DNA from: Hahella ganghwensis DSM 17046
GTDB taxonomy: Bacteria > Pseudomonadota > Gammaproteobacteria > Pseudomonadales > Oleiphilaceae
Length of the DNA: 64,000 nt
Assembly (NCBI RefSeq): GCF_000376785.1
Contig: NZ_AQXX01000112.1
Location: forward strand, 1-64,000
Direction: 5' to 3'
In this document: positions 1 through 9,107 of the stretch, in pieces
How the letters are laid out: each line of letters starts with the position of its first letter
Position numbering within the stretch: the stretch's first letter is position 1
Made by a program: the position numbers and the translations under genes
Notes under the pieces: generated by a model
Told to the model about the DNA's origin: nothing
Database searches by the model: none
What the model saw: only the letters and a program-made list of their open reading frames with translations

Positions 1-208
1 CATGCACGGGTTCATCCCGAAACATTGCCATCCCCAAGACAAGCCAAAGTACTTGGTCTGATGGTAGTCGGCGCCTTCTAATCGTCGCGGAGGCACTCAA
101 ACGCAGTGCAGATTCAACCCATTCGACGGGGATGTTTTGAGTAAATGAGCTGAGGTCTGAGAAGTTAAAGAGGTCGCTGAGGTCGAGCAGGTCTTGCTGA
201 AAATCCAT
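1..208 (-). CDS. IS4-family transposase, N-terminal 69 residues (runs off the left edge)
   Basis: Reading the minus strand from an ATG at 206-208 gives 69 codons open to the window edge. The peptide contains IPVEWVESALRL, then ATIRRRRLPSDQVLWLV, then LGMAMFRDEPVH. This is the pattern of the helical N-terminal domain of IS4-type DDE transposases; E. coli IS4 has KRRLP...VGMALERKEPLH at the same place. The catalytic DDE domain lies outside the window, so completeness cannot be judged. A strong hairpin sits immediately upstream of the start. The right end of the element must lie between 209 and the next gene at 478, but no terminal repeat or target duplication can be assigned from one end. Confidence 0.8.
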   Translation of the reverse strand, partial: MDFQQDLLDLSDLFNFSDLSSFTQNIPVEWVESALRLSASATIRRRRLPSDQVLWLVLGMAMFRDEPVH

Positions 209-210
209 AA

Positions 211-242
211 AAAATCCGATGATGTTTCCATCATTGGATTTT
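211..242 (-). promoter_or_regulatory. Hairpin directly upstream of the transposase start
   Basis: Arms at 211-224 and 229-242 pair over 14 bp with a single G-T wobble around a 4-nt loop. In the transposase direction the stem is followed by a run of six T ending at the ATG. The likely ribosome-binding GGA lies inside the stem. Such a structure can stop read-through transcription or hide the start site. This is inferred from position and pairing only. Confidence 0.55.
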
Positions 243-285
243 CTATTAAGCCCTGCGCTAACTCAAACACTTAAGTGAACAGCAT

Positions 286-308
286 TGCGCCTTCGGGTGG
301 CTTTTTTT
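286..308 (+). terminator. Weak terminator-like hairpin with T7 tail
   Basis: A short stem with a TTCG loop (GCC TTCG GGT core) is followed by seven T. The stem is imperfect, and no plus-strand gene lies upstream inside the window. It may belong to the insertion element end or to a displaced gene. The rest of 209-477 shows no convincing gene. Confidence 0.35.
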
Positions 309-477
309 ATGACTGAGTGAAACTTAAATTGTTCTCATACACATTTGATCTTCCTGTTGGTATCTTTAGCTCGTAGCGTTATTCCTATTGCTATAATCCT
401 TTATCAGAGAATATTGGTGATCTGACAAGAAAGCAGACACCGTCTTTGATTCAAAAAGAAAACTACAAGGATCTGTC

Positions 478-2175
478 ATGCGAGCTTTGAAGCTGATTGG
501 TTATTTGGTGGGCCTGTTATTACTGGTCGTCATCGTGGCATTGTTCTTTATTGATGTCATTGTTAAGTACGTAATTGAAGAAGAGGGAACCAAGGCTGTG
601 AAGGCCAGGGTTGAACTGGACTCGGCTGATGTCAGGTTTTTTCCCCTTGGAGTATCCCTTGAAGGTCTGAAAGTGACTAATCCGCAGGAGCCGTTGACCA
701 ATGCTTTTGAAGCCGGACTGATTGATGCAAATGTTGCCTTCAAGCCTTTGCTGAAATCCAAGGTGATTGTGGAAACCGCGGCCCTGACCGGTATGAAATT
801 TAACACCGCTCGTGAACAAAGTGGTGCGGTTCCCGGATTAACGCCGCCCCCAAGTAGTGAACCTTCGATCCTGGATAAGCTTAAGCAGGACTTCAAGTTA
901 CCAGCCTTTCAGGTACCTGATCCTGATCAGCTTCTGGCCCAGGCGGATCTTCAGACCGTGAAGCTGGCTAATGAGTTGCAGAACTCCATCAGCCAAAGCA
1001 AGCAACAATGGAATGAGCGCATTGATTCTCTGCCGAACAAGGAAACCCTTGAAGGATACAAACAAAGGATCAAAGTGCTTAAAGAATCCAAGGACCCATT
1101 GAAGCGTATTCAGGCTCTGAAGGATGTGGCGAATATTCAGAAAGACGTTAAGAAAGATCTGGATAAGATCAAATCTGCCCGTGAGGATCTGAAGAAAGAT
1201 ATTGCCGGGCTGAAATCAGATATTGCCAAGGTGAAGGCAGCGCCCAAGCAGGACATCGATAAGATGCTGGGAATGGTTGGCCTGGATGCCAATGCAGTTC
1301 AGGGGCTTGCCAAAGGACTCTTTGGTGATGAAGTCGCCCAGTGGATCGGTAACGGTTATGCCTGGTATGAAAAGCTTCAGCCATATATGAGTGGAGGTGG
1401 GGAAAAAGCTGCCGAAGAGACACAGGCTGCTCCGGATACCACTGACTATAGTGACGGACTTCCGAAATTTCTCGTTAAGAAGTTGACGCTGGATGGGGAG
1501 TTACCGTTTCCAGGGGAAAGAGTGCCTTTTGGCGGAGAGTTCACTGACCTGACTGATCAGGCATCCGTATGGGGCAAGCCGGCTCAACTGGCTCTAAGCA
1601 GTCAGGCCAAGGCGATTGGTGGAATGGAATTCAAAGGTATTCTTGATCATGTGGTGCCGGCCAAGGCCAAAGACACCTTTAACTTCGACCTGAAGGATCT
1701 GCCTATCCAGGATATCGTGTTTTCCGATCGGGAAGATTTTCCTGTCACAATGGCTAAGGCCTTGGCGGTTGTGGCAGGGCAGGCGGTCATTCAGGACGGT
1801 AATCTGGATATGAAGGTGGATACCCGGTTTCTGGAAGTGGAAATGGCGAACTTGCTCAGTGGTGATTCTGCCCCACTGAAACAGGCGATGATCGATGCCC
1901 TGCAAGGTCTTGATACGCTGGATATCGTTGTGCTGGCCACCGGTGCTTTGAAAGACCCGGAAGTAAAAATGTCCACCAGCCTGGATAAAATTCTCAGTCA
2001 GAGTATGCGTGGTCTGATAAAAAAGGAGCAGGATAAGTTGACTGGGAAATTACAGGGCAAATTGAATACCCTGGCGGACGAAAAAGTCGGCGGGCTCAAT
2101 TCTGAGCTGAGTGGTCTGGTTGATCTCAACGGGTTGCTGGGAGATCGGATCGGCGATTTTTCCTCTCTCTTGTAG
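478..2175 (+). CDS. AsmA-like membrane-anchored protein (TIGR03545-type)
   Basis: 565 residues. A single N-terminal membrane segment (about residues 8-27) is followed by a short AsmA-like stretch containing SADVRFFPLGVSLEGL and NVAFKPLLKSKVIVE, typical of bacterial AsmA/TIGR03545 proteins. Residues about 165-255 are rich in Lys, Glu and Leu with heptad-like spacing and should form coiled coil. The C-terminal half is beta-rich and predicted periplasmic. Family members are envelope proteins of uncertain function; AsmA-like proteins are linked to lipid transport or membrane homeostasis. It precedes the pst operon but is separated from it by a Pho box, so it is probably a separate transcription unit. 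Confidence 0.75.
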   Translation: MRALKLIGYLVGLLLLVVIVALFFIDVIVKYVIEEEGTKAVKARVELDSADVRFFPLGVSLEGLKVTNPQEPLTNAFEAGLIDANVAFKPLLKSKVIVETAALTGMKFNTAREQSGAVPGLTPPPSSEPSILDKLKQDFKLPAFQVPDPDQLLAQADLQTVKLANELQNSISQSKQQWNERIDSLPNKETLEGYKQRIKVLKESKDPLKRIQALKDVANIQKDVKKDLDKIKSAREDLKKDIAGLKSDIAKVKAAPKQDIDKMLGMVGLDANAVQGLAKGLFGDEVAQWIGNGYAWYEKLQPYMSGGGEKAAEETQAAPDTTDYSDGLPKFLVKKLTLDGELPFPGERVPFGGEFTDLTDQASVWGKPAQLALSSQAKAIGGMEFKGILDHVVPAKAKDTFNFDLKDLPIQDIVFSDREDFPVTMAKALAVVAGQAVIQDGNLDMKVDTRFLEVEMANLLSGDSAPLKQAMIDALQGLDTLDIVVLATGALKDPEVKMSTSLDKILSQSMRGLIKKEQDKLTGKLQGKLNTLADEKVGGLNSELSGLVDLNGLLGDRIGDFSSLL

Positions 2176-2222
2176 GCGGTAACTCCTGGCCGTCATTTCT
2201 TCGTAAAGCAAATATGACAGTG

Positions 2223-2240
2223 CTGTAACAATACTGTCAT
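2223..2240 (+). promoter_or_regulatory. Pho box upstream of pstC
   Basis: Two 7-bp direct repeats, CTGTAAC and CTGTCAT, are separated by AATA. This is the 7-4-7 layout of a PhoB site (consensus CTGTCAT-AWAW-CTGTCAY). The right repeat is perfect and the left differs at two positions. The site also lies within a perfect inverted repeat (arms 2208-2221 and 2233-2246). A PhoB-activated promoter for pstC-pstA-pstB-phoU is expected just downstream, leaving a leader of roughly 200 nt before pstC. No gene is supported in 2176-2454. Confidence 0.75.
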
Positions 2241-2454
2241 ATTTGCTGGTTAAGGTGTGCCTGAATAGTCCAGACACAATAAAACTTCACACTTTCTTTC
2301 TTCACTTCCGGATGCTGGCGCCTCTCGGAAGTTATGTCATGGGACAAGTTACTCTGGATTTTCAGGTTTCAGCAGTGGGTAAATTTAGCCCCACCGCTGG
2401 GCTCAATAATATCCACTACTGGGTTGAAAATAGTACCACCACTGTTAGGAAAGC

Positions 2455-4734
2455 ATGATGAACGAGGTCGTCACGGCAAAGGCTCCTGAGTTGGATTTTG
2501 ATACTCCACAGCTCAAGCGTTACAGAAGTGCAAGGGCATTGAAGGACAAGATTGCCAAATGGTCCATTGCTGCCGGGGGAGTCAGTGTCATTGTTGCGGT
2601 GACGCTGATATTTTTCTACCTGCTCTATGAAGTCATGCCACTCTTCAAGTCGGCAAAAGTGGAAGCGGTTGCCGAATACCAGGTTCCTGCAGAAGGCAGC
2701 ACCCTGTTTCTGGCAGTGGAGGAACAGGCTGAAAAGGCCCTGAGGCTGACGGCCGATGGTCAGATCGTATTTTTTAATACTGTAGATGGCACCATTGACT
2801 CACAGTATCGATTACCTGTTCCTGATGGTATCTCTGTCACCAGTGTCAATGAAGCCGCTGCCGGAACCCGCACTCTGGGATTGGGTTTCAGCGACGGTTC
2901 TGTAATTGTCATCAAACACAACTACAAAATCACCTGGCCGGATAATCAGCGGCTGATTACGCCTGTTCTGGAATATCCCTACGGAGAAGAGCCATTGGTT
3001 CTTGATAAGGACAATGGGCAAGCGATCAAGTCGATTGCTATCCGGGATAATGATGACTTCCTGTTTATTATTGCATCGACCCAGAACAACCAATTAAGAG
3101 CTTCTTATTTCGAAAAGAATGAGAACTTCATTACTGGTGAAGTAACTCTGGAAGAATCCGACGTAGTGATGCCGGCAATCAACGGCGAAATCATATCCAT
3201 GCAGCTCACACCTGATACCCGCTGGTTATACGTGGCAACGGGCAACGGTAAGCTGGATATGTATGATTTGAAGAACAGGATGTTCCCGGACCTGAACGCC
3301 AGGGTGGATGCTGTTGCACCCGGTACCGATATTGTCGATATGCGTTTCCTGCTTGGCGGTATATCTCTGCTGGTCGCCAATGATCAGGGCGCGATTGTGC
3401 AGTGGTTTCCGGTGCGGGACATAGACAATGAGTTCCATCTTGAAGCCGTGCGCCAGTTCCAGGTTGAGGGAGGTAAAGTTTCTCAACTCGGAATAGAGGA
3501 GCGTCGTAAGGGCTTTTTTGCAGTTACCGTTGATGGTGAGCTTGGTCTCTATAATTCAACAGCTTCCCGAGAAGCGCTGTTTGAAGACCTTGTAGATGTC
3601 GAGATTGCTCATGCCACTATGGCGCCACGTGCCAACTTCATGTTGTTTGAAACAACAGATGAGCGCATTCACTTCTGGAAGGTGGAAAACGAACACCCTG
3701 ATGTTTCCTGGTCCGCACTATGGAATGAAGTTTGGTATGAGGGATACGAAGAGCCGGACTTTATCTGGCAGTCTTCAGCGGCCAACAATGATTTTGAACC
3801 TAAGTATAGCTTGGTGCCTTTGGCTTTCGGTACCTTGAAAGCGGCTTTTTATGCCATGCTGATTGCCATGCCGCTGGCGATTTGCGGGGCACTTTATACC
3901 GCGCATTTCATGTCACCCACAATGCGACGCAAGGTGAAGCCTGCCATCGAACTGATGGAAGCTCTGCCAACCGTTATTCTGGGCTTCCTGGCCGGTTTGT
4001 TCTTTGCTCCTTTTATGGAAGCAAACCTGCCTGGTGTTTTTGCCATTCTGCTATTGATGCCGGTTGGCATCATCGCTTTCGGTTTTCTATGGTCCAACCT
4101 GCCACCGTCCATTCGTCTGGTTGTTCCTGATGGGTGGGAAGCGGCCCTCCTGATTCCGGTGGTGCTGCTGATTGGTTGGCTGTCATTTATTGCCAGTCCA
4201 GGTCTGGAAACCGTGTTGTTTGATGGTGATATGCGCTCTTGGCTCACTAATGAGGTCGGTATCGATTTTGACCAGCGAAATGCGCTTGTGGTTGGAGCCG
4301 CGATGGGCTTTGCGGTGATCCCGACGATCTTTTCAATTACCGAAGATGCGGTGTTCAGTGTGCCGAAACATTTGACCTATGGATCATTGGCGTTGGGCGC
4401 AACTCCCTGGCAAACCATGGTCAGAGTCGTGCTGCCGACGGCCAGCCCCGGGATATTTTCGGCTGTCATGATTGGTTTGGGACGTGCTGTAGGTGAAACG
4501 ATGATCGTGCTGATGGCCACTGGTAACACGCCGATCATGGATATGAATATTTTTGAGGGAATGCGGACACTGGCGGCCAACATTGCGGTGGAAATGCCGG
4601 AATCGGAAGTGGGAAGCTCTCACTTCAGGATATTGTTCCTGGCAGCGTTTGTGTTGTTCCTGTTCACCTTTGTGGTCAACACGCTGGCAGAATTTGTCCG
4701 ACAGAGACTGCGTAATAAATACAGTGTCATCTAA
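2455..4734 (+). CDS. pstC: Phosphate ABC transporter permease PstC (enlarged form)
   Basis: 759 residues, far longer than the roughly 320 of E. coli PstC. One membrane segment (about residues 42-65) is followed by a large extracytoplasmic insert of about 370 residues with repeated beta-strand patterns suggesting a propeller-like fold. Then comes the usual permease core with the EAA loop SLALGATPWQTMVRVVLP and GLGRAVGETMIVLMATGN. It pairs with PstA to form the channel of the high-affinity phosphate importer. Long PstC forms are known in Pseudomonas relatives. An AGGA at 2447-2450 suits the second of two adjacent ATG codons (2458) better than the first. It is first in the pst operon, behind a Pho box. 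Confidence 0.93.
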   Translation: MMNEVVTAKAPELDFDTPQLKRYRSARALKDKIAKWSIAAGGVSVIVAVTLIFFYLLYEVMPLFKSAKVEAVAEYQVPAEGSTLFLAVEEQAEKALRLTADGQIVFFNTVDGTIDSQYRLPVPDGISVTSVNEAAAGTRTLGLGFSDGSVIVIKHNYKITWPDNQRLITPVLEYPYGEEPLVLDKDNGQAIKSIAIRDNDDFLFIIASTQNNQLRASYFEKNENFITGEVTLEESDVVMPAINGEIISMQLTPDTRWLYVATGNGKLDMYDLKNRMFPDLNARVDAVAPGTDIVDMRFLLGGISLLVANDQGAIVQWFPVRDIDNEFHLEAVRQFQVEGGKVSQLGIEERRKGFFAVTVDGELGLYNSTASREALFEDLVDVEIAHATMAPRANFMLFETTDERIHFWKVENEHPDVSWSALWNEVWYEGYEEPDFIWQSSAANNDFEPKYSLVPLAFGTLKAAFYAMLIAMPLAICGALYTAHFMSPTMRRKVKPAIELMEALPTVILGFLAGLFFAPFMEANLPGVFAILLLMPVGIIAFGFLWSNLPPSIRLVVPDGWEAALLIPVVLLIGWLSFIASPGLETVLFDGDMRSWLTNEVGIDFDQRNALVVGAAMGFAVIPTIFSITEDAVFSVPKHLTYGSLALGATPWQTMVRVVLPTASPGIFSAVMIGLGRAVGETMIVLMATGNTPIMDMNIFEGMRTLAANIAVEMPESEVGSSHFRILFLAAFVLFLFTFVVNTLAEFVRQRLRNKYSVI

Positions 4735-4789
4735 CTCCGGTTAGATGCTTGGTTAACGAATACTCCTGATAAACGATAGAGATACATCG

Positions 4790-6457
4790 ATGCGAGTTTC
4801 AGTAAAAGAGTGGACTGCCAAAGGTGACCCCTGGGTCTGGTTAAATGCCGGTGCTGTGGCGATCAGTCTCGTGATGGTTCTCGGGCTGTTATTGTTGATT
4901 GCGGTTCGTGGGTTATCCCACTTCTGGCCACACAGCATAATGGAAGCGGAATATATTGGTGATGACGGAAAAGTCAGCCTTCTGATTGGTGAAATAGTGG
5001 AATCGGAAGACGTGCCCACCGAACAATTGCGCCACAGTGGTGTAAAGGTTCCAGAAGGTGAGGGTGAGTTTCTAGAGCGTCTGCTGATTAAAACCGGCAA
5101 CCGTGATGTTCTGGGATTCGACTTCCGCTGGGTGTTGGCGGCTAAGCTCCGTGACCGCCGTTACCCGGAAGAAATCATGGCCATTGAGCGTCGTGAATGG
5201 GGGAATTTCTACGGTTATCTTGAAGATGTTAAAGAGTCTGGAAATGTTGTTGCCAGTGGTCCGGAGGCCTGGGAGGAATTTCAGAGCCGCATCGATCGTG
5301 CATTAGCTTTGCATGAAGAAATCTATGACATTGAAAAGCATCAGATCGGTAGTGTTAATTACACGCTGGAACGACTGCGGCTGAAAGAACGGCGACTGGA
5401 GCTCGAAGGCGACAAGAGCCCGCAAGTGATGGCAGACATCAGTGCTGAACGGGCTGAACAGGATGTGATCTACCAAGCTTTGCAGGAAAAGCTGGCGGAT
5501 CTCTATTCTCAAGTCAATCGCGATGCCATCACGGCTCGTGCCATGAACGGAAATGTCATTGAAATTCCCTTGTCCAAGATCGTTCGGGCTTTTCAACCCA
5601 ACGGGATGGGACTCTTTGAAAAAATTGGATTCTACTTCTCAAAAGTCTGGGAATTTATCAGCGATGATCCCCGTGAGGCGAATACCGAAGGCGGAATCTT
5701 TCCTGCTATATTCGGTACGGTGCTGATGGTCATTATCATGTCGGTGATGGTGACTCCACTTGGCGTTGTGGCTGCAGTTTATCTTCGTGAATATGCACAT
5801 CAGGGGGCTCTGACCAGGATCATCCGTATTGCAGTAAATAATCTGGCCGGTGTTCCTTCCATTGTGTATGGAGTATTTGGTCTGGGCTTTTTCATCTACT
5901 TTCTGGGAAGCAACATCGATGATGCTTTTTACCCGGAAGCTTTGCCTTCACCGACCTTTGGTACGCCTGGTTTGATGTGGGCATCTATTACCCTGGCGAT
6001 CCTAACGCTGCCGGTGGTTATTGTGGCCACGGAAGAAGGCTTGGCCAGGATTCCACGTTCCATGAGGGAAGGCAGTCTTGCCCTGGGCGCAACCAAAGCA
6101 GAAACCCTGTGGCGAGTGGTCATTCCGATGGCGAGCCCTGCCATGATGACCGGGGTAATTCTGGCCATTGCCCGTGCAGCGGGTGAAGTCGCGCCTCTGA
6201 TGCTGGTGGGGGTGGTTAAACTGGCGCCTTCACTGCCGCTGGATGGTAATTACCCTTATCTGCACCTGGATCAGAAATTTATGCACCTGGGCTTCCATAT
6301 TTATGATGTTGGATTCCAGAGCCCGAACGTTGAAGCGGCGCGCCCGCTGGTTTATGCCACCGCCCTGCTGTTGGTTGCTGTTATTGCACTGCTAAACTTA
6401 AGTGCAGTCGCAATTCGGAACCGCTTGCGGGAAAAATATAAAGCACTGGAAATGTAA
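4790..6457 (+). CDS. pstA: Phosphate ABC transporter permease PstA (enlarged form)
   Basis: 555 residues against about 300 in E. coli PstA. An N-terminal membrane segment (about residues 24-44) is followed by a hydrophilic, Glu/Arg-rich region to about residue 290, partly coiled coil. The permease domain then carries GSLALGATKAETLWRVVIP and ARAAGEVAPLMLVG, the EAA loop that contacts the ATPase. It partners PstC in phosphate import. It lies 55 nt after pstC and 41 nt before pstB, consistent with one operon. Both permeases carry matching large non-core regions, suggesting they evolved together. Confidence 0.93.
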   Translation: MRVSVKEWTAKGDPWVWLNAGAVAISLVMVLGLLLLIAVRGLSHFWPHSIMEAEYIGDDGKVSLLIGEIVESEDVPTEQLRHSGVKVPEGEGEFLERLLIKTGNRDVLGFDFRWVLAAKLRDRRYPEEIMAIERREWGNFYGYLEDVKESGNVVASGPEAWEEFQSRIDRALALHEEIYDIEKHQIGSVNYTLERLRLKERRLELEGDKSPQVMADISAERAEQDVIYQALQEKLADLYSQVNRDAITARAMNGNVIEIPLSKIVRAFQPNGMGLFEKIGFYFSKVWEFISDDPREANTEGGIFPAIFGTVLMVIIMSVMVTPLGVVAAVYLREYAHQGALTRIIRIAVNNLAGVPSIVYGVFGLGFFIYFLGSNIDDAFYPEALPSPTFGTPGLMWASITLAILTLPVVIVATEEGLARIPRSMREGSLALGATKAETLWRVVIPMASPAMMTGVILAIARAAGEVAPLMLVGVVKLAPSLPLDGNYPYLHLDQKFMHLGFHIYDVGFQSPNVEAARPLVYATALLLVAVIALLNLSAVAIRNRLREKYKALEM

Positions 6458-6498
6458 TTCAGTTTTAAAGATCACAGAACCCTGGCGGGAGAGCTGTA

Positions 6499-7365
6499 AT
6501 GAATGATTCTATGACCCAAGCCAAAGCAGAGCAGGAAAACAAAGCCCGGACCCATGGTATTGATATCAGTGCCATTGAGCGTTCAGCTGAAGACATTTCC
6601 ATTGATGAGGAAACCGTTGCTCTGCAGGTGAACAACCTCAAACTTTACTACGGTGAAAAGGAAGCTCTACATGGCATTGACATGCAGATTCCACAAAAAC
6701 GCGTGACGGCTTTTATCGGGCCTTCCGGGTGTGGTAAATCCACACTGCTGCGTTGCTTTAATCGCATGAATGATCTGGTAGACGGGTGTCGAATTGACGG
6801 CAGAATCATGCTGGAAGACCAGAACATTTATGAAAAAGGCGTTGATGTGGCTGAGCTGCGTCGTCGTGTCGGCATGGTGTTCCAGAAGCCGAATCCGTTC
6901 CCCAAAAGCATTTATGAGAATGTCGCGTACGGCCTGCGTATTCAAGGTATCAACAAGAAGCGTGTTATTGATGAAACCGTGGAATGGGCATTGAAATCAG
7001 CGGCCCTGTGGGATGAGGTCAAAGACCGGTTGAATGATAGCGCTCTCGGGTTGTCTGGCGGTCAGCAACAGCGTTTGGTTATCGCCAGGACTGTAGCGGT
7101 CAAACCTGAAGTGTTGCTGCTGGACGAGCCCGCTTCAGCACTTGATCCTTTATCAACACTGAAGATTGAAGAACTCATCCATGAACTTAAGGATGAGTAC
7201 ACTATTGTGATTGTAACCCACAATATGCAGCAGGCAGCCCGGGTGTCCGACTATACTGCCTTCATGTACATGGGGGACCTGATTGAGTTCGGTAGCACTA
7301 ACCAGCTGTTTACCAATCCTGTTTGCAAACAGACGGAAGATTATATTACTGGCCGTTACGGGTAA
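6499..7365 (+). CDS. pstB: Phosphate ABC transporter ATP-binding protein PstB
   Basis: 288 residues with Walker [10 protein letters not shown], signature LSGGQQQR and Walker [13 protein letters not shown], followed by the H-loop [17 protein letters not shown]. This set is diagnostic of PstB. It energises phosphate uptake through PstC and PstA and takes part in PhoR signal control with PhoU. The N-terminus is about 30 residues longer than E. coli PstB. A GGGAG sequence precedes the ATG by a suitable distance. Confidence 0.96.
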   Translation: MNDSMTQAKAEQENKARTHGIDISAIERSAEDISIDEETVALQVNNLKLYYGEKEALHGIDMQIPQKRVTAFIGPSGCGKSTLLRCFNRMNDLVDGCRIDGRIMLEDQNIYEKGVDVAELRRRVGMVFQKPNPFPKSIYENVAYGLRIQGINKKRVIDETVEWALKSAALWDEVKDRLNDSALGLSGGQQQRLVIARTVAVKPEVLLLDEPASALDPLSTLKIEELIHELKDEYTIVIVTHNMQQAARVSDYTAFMYMGDLIEFGSTNQLFTNPVCKQTEDYITGRYG

Positions 7366-7475
7366 TTGAGAAAGTGTCTGGTTCTAAATCAGAGTCTCAT
7401 CATTCAAAAGCACATGATGATAGTCAAAGCTTTGAAGAATTTGCCGCAGGCGCTTACATCGAAAGGATCATAAAT

Positions 7476-8201
7476 ATGGCTCAAAATAGTGATGTCCATT
7501 TGCAACATATCTCCCAGCAGTTCAACACGGAGCTGCGGGATCTGAGAAATCATGTTCTGGTGATGGGAGGTCTGGTAGAGAAACAGGTTTCCGATGCAAC
7601 TTTGTCACTTGTGAATGCGGACTCTGAATTGGCGCAGCTTGTGCGGCAGACGGAAGATGATATTGATAAGCTGGAAGTGACGATTGATGAAGAATGCACC
7701 AGGGTTATAGCCAAGCGCCAGCCAACAGCCAGTGATTTACGATTGGTAATGGGGGTGGCCAAGATGGTCAGTGATCTGGAGCGTATTGGTGATGAGGCAG
7801 AGAAAATTGCCAAAATCGGTATCCGGCTGACAGAGGAAGGTCAGGCGCCCAGAGGTTATGTGGAAGTTCGCCATATCAGTAATCATGTGGGGCAAATGGT
7901 GCACGATGCGTTGGACGCATTTACCCGTTTCGACCTTGATCTTGCCTTAAGGGTCATGAAGGAGGACAAAGCCGTCGACACGGAATATAAGTCTGCGATG
8001 CGTTCCCTGGTGACTTTTATGATGGAAGACCCGAGGAATATTACGGGCATCCTCAACATTATCTGGGTTTTGCGTTCACTTGAGAGGATTGGGGATCATT
8101 CACGAAATATTTGTGAACACGTCATCTACATGGTGAAGGGCAAAGACGTTCGCCATGCATCGCTCGAAAAAGCAGAGCAGATTATTGAAGACAAAAGATA
8201 G
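7476..8201 (+). CDS. phoU: Phosphate signalling regulator PhoU
   Basis: 241 residues from the ATG at 7476, chosen because AAAGGA lies 8 nt upstream. The frame is open further 5' but that stretch is not PhoU-like. Two three-helix PhoU repeats carry the paired metal-binding motifs ERIGDEAEKIA and ERIGDHSRNICEH. PhoU connects the Pst transporter to PhoR and represses the Pho regulon when phosphate is plentiful. It is last in the operon and is followed by a strong terminator. Confidence 0.95.
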   Translation: MAQNSDVHLQHISQQFNTELRDLRNHVLVMGGLVEKQVSDATLSLVNADSELAQLVRQTEDDIDKLEVTIDEECTRVIAKRQPTASDLRLVMGVAKMVSDLERIGDEAEKIAKIGIRLTEEGQAPRGYVEVRHISNHVGQMVHDALDAFTRFDLDLALRVMKEDKAVDTEYKSAMRSLVTFMMEDPRNITGILNIIWVLRSLERIGDHSRNICEHVIYMVKGKDVRHASLEKAEQIIEDKR

Positions 8202-8225
8202 AATTTAAGAAAGATTCATACCAAT

Positions 8226-8249
8226 AAAGGCGCCTTCGCAGGCGCCTTT
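8226..8249. terminator. Bidirectional intrinsic terminator between phoU and pepA
   Basis: Perfect 9-bp arms (AAAGGCGCC / GGCGCCTTT) flank a 6-nt loop, with T-rich sequence on the plus side and A/T on the other. It lies between two convergent genes, so it can end both transcripts. Confidence 0.9.
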
Positions 8250-8275
8250 TCTATTTCTGGCATTAAGCTGGGGGA

Positions 8276-9058
8276 TTAAGCCTTTTTACGCTTACTGCGT
8301 GAACTCAGTCCCAGTCCCATCGCTGCGACACCAAGAATTGCCAGCGAACCAGGCTCTGGTACAAACACGGCACTAACGTCACCAGTGATGGTTTGTGTTC
8401 CGGTTGGATCGAAAGTGTCAAAATCTCCGTCAACATTGACGCGAATATGGAAAGGATCTGGTGAAACGAAGTAATCAGACCCTTTGCCGCCGTTGTTGAC
8501 GTCACTCAGTACAACATTCTCGAACAGCAGGTCAAAGAATCCACCGGCACCAGTCAGCAGTCCTGTACCTTGAGCCAAATCAAAGGTAGAGGCCAGCATG
8601 AAGTCGTCACTGTCGTTTGATAGGGTCACATCGTCTAATGCTGTTGCCCCTAAAGTGCCAGATGTATCGTTGTTACGATCAAGATATAGCTCAATTGAGC
8701 CGTTGTTGGCATTAAATTGAGTAATATCAGAATTGACTGCGCTTACAGTACCGGCAGACTTGAAAATGGCATAAATCTGATAGGAATCCCCAATGACAGA
8801 GTCTGAGCCGCGATCAGTCGTGCCTTCATTGGAAAAAAGTTGGCCGATGGTTGCGAAACCAGTGGTGACAAACCCGCCAGCGCCGTCAAAGGTGAGTTTC
8901 TCAGAGTAGCCACCGTTCAATTTATCGACAGTTAACAGAGTGCCACCGTAAGGGGTTTCATCAACTGTAAAGTCGAGGAATTCGGCATTTGTCTGTAGAG
9001 AGGTGATAGAGATAAGAGATGCTAAGCCAATAGCTCCTAGCGCACTTTTTGTAGACAT
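8276..9058 (-). CDS. pepA: PEP-CTERM exported protein, flocculation-associated PepA type
   Basis: 260 residues. Residues 1-25 form a signal peptide ending TNA. The mature part begins EFLDFTVDE and includes KLNGGYSEKLTFD, SIELYLDRNND and PFHIRVNVDGDFD, a pattern I associate with the PepA flocculation protein of Zoogloea. The C-terminus has the PEP-CTERM sorting signal: VPEPGSLAILG, a hydrophobic helix, then a basic tail SRSKRKKA. Such proteins are processed by an exosortase and act at the cell surface or in the matrix. No exosortase or exopolysaccharide genes are in this window. An AAGGAG lies just upstream of the start, and a sigma-54-like promoter about 50 nt upstream. Confidence 0.85.
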   Translation of the reverse strand: MSTKSALGAIGLASLISITSLQTNAEFLDFTVDETPYGGTLLTVDKLNGGYSEKLTFDGAGGFVTTGFATIGQLFSNEGTTDRGSDSVIGDSYQIYAIFKSAGTVSAVNSDITQFNANNGSIELYLDRNNDTSGTLGATALDDVTLSNDSDDFMLASTFDLAQGTGLLTGAGGFFDLLFENVVLSDVNNGGKGSDYFVSPDPFHIRVNVDGDFDTFDPTGTQTITGDVSAVFVPEPGSLAILGVAAMGLGLSSRSKRKKA

Positions 9059-9107
9059 TGAATCGCTCCTTAATTACCAATGTATGTTTTTTTGTGCACG
9101 CGGACAT

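Noticed and set aside
2243-2458. 71-codon frame immediately before pstC
   Set aside because: It overlaps the Pho-box promoter and pstC leader, has no ribosome-binding site and no family resemblance.
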